Below the pieces are notes generated by a model. That model ran no database searches. It saw only the letters and a program-made list of their open reading frames with translations, and had not been told where the DNA came from. A DNA stretch of 23,097 nucleotides from a virus. Positions within the stretch are counted from its first letter, which is position 1. The number at the start of each line of letters is the position of its first letter. The DNA lies in IMG/VR virus record IMGVR_UViG_3300036851_000455, positions 1-23,097 of that record. One strand, 5' to 3'. Shown here in pieces: positions 1-6,694 of this stretch. A program made the position numbers and the translations under genes.

Positions 1-2692
1 CGGTCACATCCAAGATGTGCGCGACGTGCTCGGGGACCGTGCCGTCGCGCATCATCTGGCGCATTGAGAACACGTCGCGGAGCACCGTGGGGTCCGCGCG
101 GCCGAGCAGCATCAGCATGCCGCCGATAACGTTGTTGGTGTGCCAGCGGGGGGACAGGGGGAGAAGGGAGGTGCGGTAAACCTTCATGATCGGATCCCAT
201 GCTGCGGAGAGCTTGGTGGGACCTTTGGAGTGGTAATCCTTCACCGCGTCGGCCAGGTATCTCGGGATGAACGTCTGATCGGCGACCATCGAATTAAACC
301 GTTGTGACTCCCAGTTGAACCCCAGATCGGCAGGGTTGAACGCGGTGTAGCGTCGCTCGATCAGGTTGCGGAGGTTCTCCCGGTAGTTGGACAACGGGCG
401 GGCATCGGTGAGTGCGCGTGCCTCCGTGGCATATTGCGCCTCCAGATCCCGGAGCCGCACACCAGCAGAATCCACGATCGACTGGGCGAAGTGCTCGCTG
501 CCTTCCCGGGCCAGGAACTCGAGCCCCTGATGAGTGAGCGCCACCCCCAGATCAGGAACGTGCGGGGAGATGTCGAACGTCGCGTCTTTGATCGAGGACG
601 GCTTGATCGCCACTTCCCCAATCCTCGGGAAACGGATCGAGCGCGCCGCCCCTTCACCGACCCGATGCAGAAACACCGGTTCGATGCCCTGGTCGCGGAG
701 TTGCTGCCAGGTGCGCTGGATCCCGTCGCGTACGTCGAACCATTCGGCGTTCCATGCGGCTTCGTCCGCGTAGCCGATGTCGCGGTAGCGCTTCTCCATG
801 ATCGCGGCGAGGATCGCCTCCCGGGTCGCGTCATCGGGGCGCAGAACGATCTCCCCGCGGGCTGCGCGGGTCTGAACACGGGTCGCCAGTTCCTCCGCGG
901 CGCGCCCGACCACCACCTCCCGGAAGCGGGCCGGGGCACTCTTGGAGAGCACCTCGGTGGCCCGGGTCTCGAGCCGCGCGGTGGTGCGCTCCGTGAACGC
1001 CGTCGTGCGGGAAAGGACACGGTCGCGGGCTGCGTAGCGTTCCATGGAGTCCACGAACTCGGCGAGCTCGGGAATGACCGCCTTCTTGTTGCCGAGGATT
1101 GCCTGGGAGAGCGCGCGGGCGCGGGACCAGTTGCCGGTGGTGATCGCCTCTTTGAGCTCGCCGGCTCGGGTCCAGGACCGGCCGTAACGGTTCACGACGG
1201 CGAGCATCGCGTCGGGGGTCACGAGGGGTGCCAAGGGCGCAGCGCGCAGGTTGTCGATCCCAGCGACCACGGCGTCCAAATCACCCCGTGCGAGGGTTCG
1301 GCGCAACGCGCGTGTGTCCTGACCAGCCATATCCGCGGCGGTGAGTGCGAGCTCAACCTGCTTGGCGCGCGCTGCCCGCGAGATGCCACCGGTCTCACCC
1401 TGGCCGAAGACCCCCGCGGTGGTCGGGGATTGGGCCAGTTCCCGGGCGCGATCCAAGAGGCTATCGGCGGTGGCGGTCGGGGCCAACACCTCGGCCCGGA
1501 GGTCGGTGTACGTGCGCGCGCGCGACGCGAGTCCTTGCGCGCGGGTGATCTGGCGAGCTTGGGCGACGGGGAACACCTCGAGCCCCGGGGTGCCATCCGC
1601 GCGGGGGATGTTGAGGGTTGTGAGCTCCCCGAGTTCCGTTTCGACAATCGACGCGTACTGTCGGCCGAGCTCGTTGGCTTTCGCCGCATAGACCTGTTCG
1701 TCGGGGGTCATCAGATCCCACCGGCCGGTTGCGGCTTTCTGGGTGGCCTCGCGAGCGAAGTCCTCACCGTAGGTGGCGATAAGTTGGCCGGCTTCCCGGG
1801 TGAGGGGACCCATGACTTTGGTGAGCTCCGGGCGCCCCCATGCCATCTCCGGCATCCGGGCCTCAGGGTTCAGGACCGCCTCGAGCGTCATGTCGATGGT
1901 GTTCTTCGGTCGAGCGATGATGTCGCGGGTCGACTCGGAGAACGCGCGCTGCCACACCTGCACTGCCTTGGTGCCCTTGAGATCCTCACCGACGACTCGC
2001 AACGCGCGCGCGGCCCGGGTGTCCGCTGCTGCACCACGGAGAGCCTTCGTGACCTGCCCAGTGCCCGGCGCCCCGGTGAAATCCAACGCGCTGAACAGCG
2101 GGTGTGTGGCGAGCTCTCGGAGCCCTTCGCCGCCGCGCGCCACGTTGCCGACGACGTAGGCCCCCGGCAGCATGCGGACCCCGGGGGCCTGGGTGGCGCC
2201 GTAGATATCCCCGCGTGAAAGCGCGGCGAGACTTTGCTGGATGCCGGCCGGGGTTTCACGAGCCTCAGCGAGCAGAGAACCAGGGACGCGGGGGATGGAG
2301 GTAACGATGTTCGCGAGGTCGTGCAGCGCGTTGCCCGGGAGATTCCAGAGGGATCGAGACTTCGGGGCCGTAGACAGTTGCCCCGTCGCGATCGCCTGCG
2401 TCGCGCGCGCGGTCTGAGCCTTGGTGAGCGGCATCTGGCCTTTGGCGATGCGCGTGCGGTCGAGATCGAGCAACGCACCGGCCGCGGCGGGGGAGGCACT
2501 GTTGATCGTCGTGCCGATGGCCTGCCACTTGCGTGTGAGGGACTGCAGATTGCGTTGCAGGTTCGGATCGATGGGGGTGTTGAGGGCCCGCTGCCCGAGC
2601 ACTGGAGCAAGCAGGGGAATGGGCTGCAGGACCGGCTCGGTGGGAAAGACGCCCAGAGGGTCGAACCCACCCAATCCACCCAGGTCCGTCAT
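1..2692 (-). CDS. Very large virion protein, candidate DNA-ejection/internal protein (partial, C-terminus outside window)
   Basis: An open frame without a stop runs from ATG at 2692 to the left edge of the window, giving 897 visible residues, so the gene is incomplete. The N-terminus begins MTDLGGLGGFDPLG. The protein is largely helical and rich in Ala, Arg and Glu, with no recognised catalytic motif in the visible part. Near residues 845-860 it reads SPRWHTNNVIGGMLMLLG. This resembles the 'P-x-x-H-x-x-N' core followed by a hydrophobic helix seen in large polyvalent-type phage proteins; that family link is a memory-based inference. It is the last and largest of three helical genes after the adaptor, the place where podoviruses encode their big ejection protein. 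The start has no Shine-Dalgarno sequence but has TACGAT 6 nt upstream, so the mRNA may be leaderless. The unseen C-terminus could carry an enzyme domain. Confidence 0.8.
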   Translation of the reverse strand, partial: MTDLGGLGGFDPLGVFPTEPVLQPIPLLAPVLGQRALNTPIDPNLQRNLQSLTRKWQAIGTTINSASPAAAGALLDLDRTRIAKGQMPLTKAQTARATQAIATGQLSTAPKSRSLWNLPGNALHDLANIVTSIPRVPGSLLAEARETPAGIQQSLAALSRGDIYGATQAPGVRMLPGAYVVGNVARGGEGLRELATHPLFSALDFTGAPGTGQVTKALRGAAADTRAARALRVVGEDLKGTKAVQVWQRAFSESTRDIIARPKNTIDMTLEAVLNPEARMPEMAWGRPELTKVMGPLTREAGQLIATYGEDFAREATQKAATGRWDLMTPDEQVYAAKANELGRQYASIVETELGELTTLNIPRADGTPGLEVFPVAQARQITRAQGLASRARTYTDLRAEVLAPTATADSLLDRARELAQSPTTAGVFGQGETGGISRAARAKQVELALTAADMAGQDTRALRRTLARGDLDAVVAGIDNLRAAPLAPLVTPDAMLAVVNRYGRSWTRAGELKEAITTGNWSRARALSQAILGNKKAVIPELAEFVDSMERYAARDRVLSRTTAFTERTTARLETRATEVLSKSAPARFREVVVGRAAEELATRVQTRAARGEIVLRPDDATREAILAAIMEKRYRDIGYADEAAWNAEWFDVRDGIQRTWQQLRDQGIEPVFLHRVGEGAARSIRFPRIGEVAIKPSSIKDATFDISPHVPDLGVALTHQGLEFLAREGSEHFAQSIVDSAGVRLRDLEAQYATEARALTDARPLSNYRENLRNLIERRYTAFNPADLGFNWESQRFNSMVADQTFIPRYLADAVKDYHSKGPTKLSAAWDPIMKVYRTSLLPLSPRWHTNNVIGGMLMLLGRADPTVLRDVFSMRQMMRDGTVPEHVAHILDVT

Positions 2693-2698
2693 GATGCG

Positions 2699-2704
2699 AT
2701 CGTA
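2699..2704 (-). promoter_or_regulatory. Candidate -10 box (TACGAT) of leaderless promoter
   Basis: TACGAT is followed by the 6-nt spacer CGCATC and then the ATG of the large virion gene at 2692. No Shine-Dalgarno sequence is present. The same arrangement occurs before four other ATGs in the window. No consensus -35 element is visible. Confidence 0.5.
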
Positions 2705-2809
2705 CTACTGCACCGCGCGAGCAAAGGTGTCCCCAGGGCGGAAGGTCCCGGTGTCCCCAGGACCGATGATGTCAAGGGCTGGCGCTGCCGCGTCCAACAG
2801 TCCGCCCAC
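2705..2809 (-). CDS. Possible 34-aa small ORF in the intergenic gap
   Basis: GTG at 2809 opens a 34-codon frame that ends in TAG at 2705-2707, directly abutting the TACGAT box of the next gene. The product would be mostly acidic/hydrophobic with a duplicated PGDT motif (GPGDTGTFRPGDTFARAVQ). The amino-acid composition looks plausible for a real peptide, but the ribosome site is weak (GGGCGGA about 11 nt upstream), and the same DNA has strong RNA-folding potential. The duplicated PGDT simply reflects a 12-nt direct repeat in the DNA. It may be a short peptide, a remnant or nothing. Confidence 0.3.
   Translation of the reverse strand: MGGLLDAAAPALDIIGPGDTGTFRPGDTFARAVQ
2726..2761. repeat. 12-nt direct repeat, two copies
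   Basis: GGTGTCCCCAGG (plus strand) occurs at 2726-2737 and again at 2750-2761. Both copies can pair with the same upstream arm of the inverted repeat at 2822-2835, giving two mutually exclusive RNA stems. Confidence 0.8.
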
Positions 2810-2835
2810 CCAAGTCCAACATCCGCCCTGGGGAC
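2729..2835. repeat. 14-bp perfect inverted repeat, 79-nt loop
   Basis: The arm at 2729-2742 (GTCCCCAGGGCGGA on the plus strand) is the exact reverse complement of the arm at 2822-2835. Both lie in the only sizeable gap of the ejection-protein block. In the minus-strand transcript this would form a long-range G+C-rich stem between the 479-aa gene and the large gene. Possible roles are attenuation, mRNA stabilisation or processing. There is no U-run, so it is not a typical intrinsic terminator. Confidence 0.75.
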
Positions 2836-2844
2836 CCGACCACC

Positions 2845-4284
2845 TTACTGCATCAGCGACGCGAGGTCACCGGCCCCGGATGATTGGCCCATCAGTGCTG
2901 CGACTTGCTGGGCCTGGACCTGCTGGGCCAGCTGCGCGGCAATGGCGTCTTGTTCTTGCTGCTGACGGGCCAACGCGGTGGACTGGGGCAGCATCGCCAA
3001 TTGGCTCGAGAACGCCACCCCCTGGTTCGCTGCCGAACGAAGCGCGTTGTCGGCCATCAAGGTGAAGTACCGGGCCTCCGCGTCGTTGCGTGCCGCCCCC
3101 GCGAGCTCCCGGTAGGACGCGGCCTGCACCTCGGCCGCGGCTTGCTGCTGTGCGAGTTGCGGCTGGACCCACTGCTGCAACGCCGCGGTCTGGGACTGGT
3201 CGTTGCGTCGCTGCTGAGCCGCGCCGTAGAGCCCCTGGACGTACTGAGGCATGGCACCGAGGAGTTGGGTGGCCGCGGTGGAAGACGCCTCGGCGCGCTT
3301 CTTGTCGGATTTCCCCGCGGCGATGAGCGCCACGTCGTACTGCGCCATCAGCTGGGATCGTTGTTCGGCCGACAGGTTGTAGGTGGCCATCGCCTCGGCC
3401 AGGGTCGCACGGTTGGTGTCGATGATCTGGGCGGGCTTGGGCTTGTCCTTGCGCCACAGAGCGTCAGCGACTTTGTTGTAGCCCACGTTCCCCACGCCAC
3501 CAACTCCGGCGCCGATGAGCCCACCGAAGGGACCACCGACGACCGTGCCGAACGTGCCTCCTGCTGCCGCGCCGGTCGCGGCCTGATCGAGAATCGAGTT
3601 GGCACCGCCGATGTTCAACCGGTCGACCCCCATGCCGGCGAGCGTCGCCGCCAACCCACCGGCACCGACCCGCGCGCCCGACGCAAGCCCTGGGAAACGC
3701 GACACCGCCGCGGCCCGTAACCCACCCCCAGCCGCGGCGGTGTCGACGGCAGCCGGCGCCGCCCACGGAGAGGAGAGTGCACGAGACGTGAAGGCCGATG
3801 AGGGGGCTGACGGGAGGGTCTGGCCGAGCATCGGGCCCTGAGCGAACTCGAGCCCGATGCGGGGGACCGTCGGGGCACGAAGAGCCGCGAGTTGCCCGGG
3901 GCCCCCGATCATCTGCTGAATGGCCGGCGCCGCCGGGGCCGCGGAAGCTGCAGTTGTGGAAGCCGACGGACCCATGATGCGCGACAGGAGCCCGGCGCGC
4001 GACGCGGCCCCTTGGGAGGCGATACCGGAGATCGCCTGACGCGACGCGGCGCCGTTGGACACCCCGGCTGTCGACATCTCGAGTGCACGCTTCGCCGCGC
4101 GCTGGTTGAGCTTGCGTCGCCCGTACAACGCGCCGCCGCCGAGAACGGCGAGGTTCATGGGATCCGACAGCATGGCCCCGAAGCCCGTCGCCGGAGGGGG
4201 CGCGAGAGCTTGGCCGGTGGCAGGGTCGATGCCCAAGATGCCCGACATGTCAACGGTAGGGACCGGAGGATCGTAGTACGACAC
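2845..4284 (-). CDS. Ala/Gly/Gln-rich virion protein, candidate internal (ejection) protein
   Basis: This 479-aa protein starts at GTG 4284 behind AGGAG in the tail of the preceding gene, 14 nt after that gene's stop. Three zones are visible. Residues about 1-200 are Ala/Pro/Gly-rich and low in complexity. Around residues 225-265 there is a glycine-zipper-like stretch (GGPFGGLIGAGVGGVGN) that could insert into or cross a membrane. The C-terminal half is a long Gln/Ala-rich helical region (for example QQQAAAEVQAASYRELAGAA and LAQQVQAQQVAALMGQ). Small Ala/Gln-rich proteins with a glycine-rich hydrophobic segment are typical of podovirus ejection proteins. The role here is inferred from composition and position; no enzymatic motif is seen. 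Confidence 0.85.
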   Translation of the reverse strand: MSYYDPPVPTVDMSGILGIDPATGQALAPPPATGFGAMLSDPMNLAVLGGGALYGRRKLNQRAAKRALEMSTAGVSNGAASRQAISGIASQGAASRAGLLSRIMGPSASTTAASAAPAAPAIQQMIGGPGQLAALRAPTVPRIGLEFAQGPMLGQTLPSAPSSAFTSRALSSPWAAPAAVDTAAAGGGLRAAAVSRFPGLASGARVGAGGLAATLAGMGVDRLNIGGANSILDQAATGAAAGGTFGTVVGGPFGGLIGAGVGGVGNVGYNKVADALWRKDKPKPAQIIDTNRATLAEAMATYNLSAEQRSQLMAQYDVALIAAGKSDKKRAEASSTAATQLLGAMPQYVQGLYGAAQQRRNDQSQTAALQQWVQPQLAQQQAAAEVQAASYRELAGAARNDAEARYFTLMADNALRSAANQGVAFSSQLAMLPQSTALARQQQEQDAIAAQLAQQVQAQQVAALMGQSSGAGDLASLMQ

Positions 4285-4298
4285 CTGGGAACTCCTGT

Positions 4299-5405
4299 CT
4301 ACTTCGGTCGGTAGTACCCAGGGGCGTTGTACCCCGGGGCCACGGTACCGCTGGCGATCGCGCTGTTCGCCGCGTTGAGCGCAGCCTGGGCGACCTGCAA
4401 GGCCGCGGACTGACGGTTGGCATCGTTGGACGACATGGCATCGGCGATCTGCGCCAGCGCACTGGCTGACTGCAAACCGATGTTGTTGAGCCCCTGCTTG
4501 AGAGAGTTCATGAGCTCCTCACGCTGCAGACCGAAATCCTGGGCGAGCAAATCCATGTTCTTGAGCCGGTTGTCGATCGTCGCCTTCTTCTCTTTGGCGG
4601 TGAGCTCGGTGTTGCGGAGATCGAAGTCCAGATCCGCAGACTGCTTGTCGATCGATGAGGACTCGCGGTCGTAATCGAGGGTGGCGCGGTCGTAGCCAAG
4701 CGCGTTCTGGCCCAACCCGATGTCGCGTGTCTGGCCGATGAACCCCCGTTGCTTGTTGACCCCTTCGCTGCCGAACGCCCCTCGTGCCGTGGCATCGGAG
4801 TTCGCGTTCCACAGGTCGCGGTCGTAGGTGAGTTGGGTGCCCATGTCCGCGAGGGAACGTTGCCGACCGGCCATGGCGTAGTCGCGGCCCGCGAACCCCC
4901 GGAGCTTGTCGAGATACGTGCGGTTGCTGCCGTGCTGCTCGCGGGCGATCCCGAGCCCTTCGTCCACGAAACCGGACTGGGCGCGCGCGAGGTCGATGTC
5001 GTAGAGGTTGCCCTGCTCTTTGAGCCCCAGGCGCCGTAGTGCAATGTCGGTCCCCTGGCGCGCCAGACCAGCTGATTGCCCGTACCCCCCCGCCATCCGT
5101 GCCCGCATCGCCGCGAGCTCATCGGCGCGCGAGTCGAATTGGGACAAGCCGGTGGAGTACTGCGCGAGGTAATCGTCGTACAGGTACTTGTAATTGGGGG
5201 TACCGAGGGTGGCATTGGGACCCCAGTAGCTACCAGACGTGGGATGGTAGGGGTCGGTGCCGCCTGCACCCATGGGGCGGTTCGGATCGGGGGAACCCAT
5301 GGTGCGGTTCTCGTCGCCGGTATAGCCCTCGTAGCGCACCGCGTCGGGCGACGACCACGAGCCATCGGCGTTCTGGACCGGGGCGTAGGGATCTACGTTC
5401 GACAT
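4299..5405 (-). CDS. Helical virion protein, candidate internal/ejection protein
   Basis: This 368-aa protein starts at ATG 5405 after a strong Shine-Dalgarno sequence (GAGGGGG) and lies 10 nt after the adaptor gene. The first 80 residues are polar and rich in Pro, Gly and Tyr (DPYAPVQNADGSWSSPDAVR), probably unstructured. Residues about 85-320 are long helices rich in Asp, Arg, Leu and Gln, with a coiled-coil-like stretch around residues 240-300 (LDFDLRNTELTAKEKKATID). The end is Ala/Asn-rich and finishes in GYYRPK. It is the first of three consecutive helical genes after the connector. It is probably packaged with or bound to the portal/tail; no enzyme motif is seen and the exact role is unknown. 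Confidence 0.85.
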   Translation of the reverse strand: MSNVDPYAPVQNADGSWSSPDAVRYEGYTGDENRTMGSPDPNRPMGAGGTDPYHPTSGSYWGPNATLGTPNYKYLYDDYLAQYSTGLSQFDSRADELAAMRARMAGGYGQSAGLARQGTDIALRRLGLKEQGNLYDIDLARAQSGFVDEGLGIAREQHGSNRTYLDKLRGFAGRDYAMAGRQRSLADMGTQLTYDRDLWNANSDATARGAFGSEGVNKQRGFIGQTRDIGLGQNALGYDRATLDYDRESSSIDKQSADLDFDLRNTELTAKEKKATIDNRLKNMDLLAQDFGLQREELMNSLKQGLNNIGLQSASALAQIADAMSSNDANRQSAALQVAQAALNAANSAIASGTVAPGYNAPGYYRPK

Positions 5406-5415
5406 CTCAGCCCCC

Positions 5416-6090
5416 TCACCAGCCGATCACCAGGTTGTTGAACCAGTCGCCGCGGCCGACCTGCTGATCGATGATCGCCCCGGGCTGGTCGGTGGCGCGC
5501 CGGGTCATGTCGATGATCGTCGCGATGTTGCGTTCGTGCCTCTCGAGCGCCTGCTGCCAACGCTGGTCCCGGGCCCGGAGAAACGCCCGGTACTCGGCGT
5601 AGTCGTACACATAGTGCGACCAGCCGTCGACCACATCGAGGTTCGTACCCGCAGGGGTCGCCTGCTTGAAATAGGAGACGTTGAGCGTGCCGGCCAGGTG
5701 CGGGGTGGGGTAGAGACGGATGGTGGAAGACGGAGGGAGACCCCAGATGGTGTAGAACTCGGGATAGTTCTCACCGGACAACTGATTGCCCCACACTCGG
5801 TCCATGGCGTGCAGATCGAGGTAGATCAGCGGGATGATCTGAGACTCACCGGTCGGCGCGAACGACACGTGATGAATCCGCAACATGTCCACCGGAGCGT
5901 TCGCGACTGTGGCCACGTGCGCAGTGACCGCGGGCGTCGCCGTCGCGAACAGGCACTCGGTGCGCGACGCGATCTCCGCGCACGCCTCATTCAGCCACGT
6001 GTCGAGTTGCGCGTCCGACCAGTGCGCCGCCGAGACCTCGTTGAGACGCGCCCGGAGGTTCGTCCGGGCAGTGGCGAGCGAGAGCGTCAT
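5416..6090 (-). CDS. Head-tail adaptor/connector protein (candidate)
   Basis: This 224-aa protein begins MTLSLATARTNLRARLNE and continues with a helix of the form WSDAQLDTWLNEACAEIASR. A short N-terminal helical bundle of this kind, followed by a beta-rich middle (IRLYPTPHLAGTLNVSYFK) and a helical end (YAEYRAFLRARDQRWQQALE), is characteristic of podovirus adaptor proteins of the T7 gp11/tail-tubular-A type and of related phage connectors. Its role would be to link the portal ring to the tail nozzle. It lies between the nozzle candidate and the ejection proteins, which fits. The ATG at 6090 has no Shine-Dalgarno sequence but has TACGAT 6 nt upstream. Family assignment rests on the helix pattern and context. 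Confidence 0.85.
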   Translation of the reverse strand: MTLSLATARTNLRARLNEVSAAHWSDAQLDTWLNEACAEIASRTECLFATATPAVTAHVATVANAPVDMLRIHHVSFAPTGESQIIPLIYLDLHAMDRVWGNQLSGENYPEFYTIWGLPPSSTIRLYPTPHLAGTLNVSYFKQATPAGTNLDVVDGWSHYVYDYAEYRAFLRARDQRWQQALERHERNIATIIDMTRRATDQPGAIIDQQVGRGDWFNNLVIGW

Positions 6091-6096
6091 GGTGCG

Positions 6097-6102
6097 ATCG
6101 TA
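6097..6102 (-). promoter_or_regulatory. Candidate -10 box (TACGAT) of leaderless promoter
   Basis: TACGAT, spacer CGCACC (6 nt), then the ATG of the adaptor gene at 6090. There is no Shine-Dalgarno sequence at usable spacing. The box lies in the 36-nt gap after the low-G+C gene. Confidence 0.5.
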
Positions 6103-6126
6103 CTCTCCCGTGAGGTGGTCGTCGTG

Positions 6127-6690
6127 CTACGCAACGCGACTGTTCTTGAACGACTCGACAATGAAAAGCTGATTTCTGTCGTTGGTGTCCGACAGCAGGT
6201 TGTCACCCGAGTTGACCAGCGCCCGCAACGTAAATGTCCACGCGCCGGCAGGCAGGATTGTGTCGAGCCATTCGACTTGACCAACCCATGTACGGTGATC
6301 AGACACGGTATTGAAGAAATAATTGCCTATCGTGTAATCGGTTGCCGCAAATCCGGCGTCGGTGTTGGCAATCTGCAGACCAAAAGTCACACCCCCCCCG
6401 ACCGTATTCTTGTACGCGCTTCCAGCGGCGATCACCGTCAGTTTCGTTTCAGCCCCGTATCGTTTGGTAAATGTGCCGGTAAGTGGGGTACCTGTAGGCC
6501 AGTCAACGAATGTTCCCGAATTCGTATTTGACCCACCAGGAGACCCCGCGCGGATATCACCGATATTGGGAAGATCGAGCGGGAGTCGATTACCCCAATC
6601 CTGCAATCTGCCGATGAATTCACTCCACTCGACATCAGTCTCTGGCCGTTTCGCGGGGAGCGAAAGCTGAAACGAGTTGAGCCCAGTCAT
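6127..6690 (-). CDS. Beta-rich virion-associated protein of foreign base composition
   Basis: This 187-aa protein starts at ATG 6690, 4 nt after the stop of the nozzle gene. The first 45 residues are helical (VEWSEFIGRLQDWGNRLPLD). The rest is a run of beta strands with Gly/Thr/Asn turns (TPLTGTFTKRYGAETKLTVI, WLDTILPAGAWTFTLRALVN), like a small jelly-roll or C1q/TNF-type module found in phage fibres and decoration proteins. Its codons favour A/T at third positions far more than its neighbours, and the local DNA is close to 50% G+C, so it was probably acquired recently. Wedged between two tail-machine genes, it may be a receptor-binding or tail-decorating protein. The function is inference. 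Confidence 0.8.
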   Translation of the reverse strand: MTGLNSFQLSLPAKRPETDVEWSEFIGRLQDWGNRLPLDLPNIGDIRAGSPGGSNTNSGTFVDWPTGTPLTGTFTKRYGAETKLTVIAAGSAYKNTVGGGVTFGLQIANTDAGFAATDYTIGNYFFNTVSDHRTWVGQVEWLDTILPAGAWTFTLRALVNSGDNLLSDTNDRNQLFIVESFKNSRVA

Positions 6691-6694
6691 CGGA

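Noticed and set aside
434-2218. 594-codon frame on the plus strand
   Set aside because: It lies opposite the large virion gene, whose minus frame is continuous over 897 codons. The plus product is Gly/Arg-rich with no recognisable motif.
2650-2662. tRNA T-loop-like GGTTCGACC on the minus strand
   Set aside because: No cloverleaf arms flank it; it encodes the GGFDPL part of the large virion protein.
2770-2775. TTGACA-like -35 hexamer on the minus strand
   Set aside because: No TANNNT lies 16-18 nt downstream, and the TACGAT box at 2699-2704 is about 65 nt away, too far to form one promoter.
4270-4275. TACGAT with GTAC before it, inside the 479-aa gene start
   Set aside because: It encodes Tyr-Asp within SYYDPP, and the gene start has a good AGGAG site. 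No ATG follows at 6-7 nt, so it is probably a codon coincidence.
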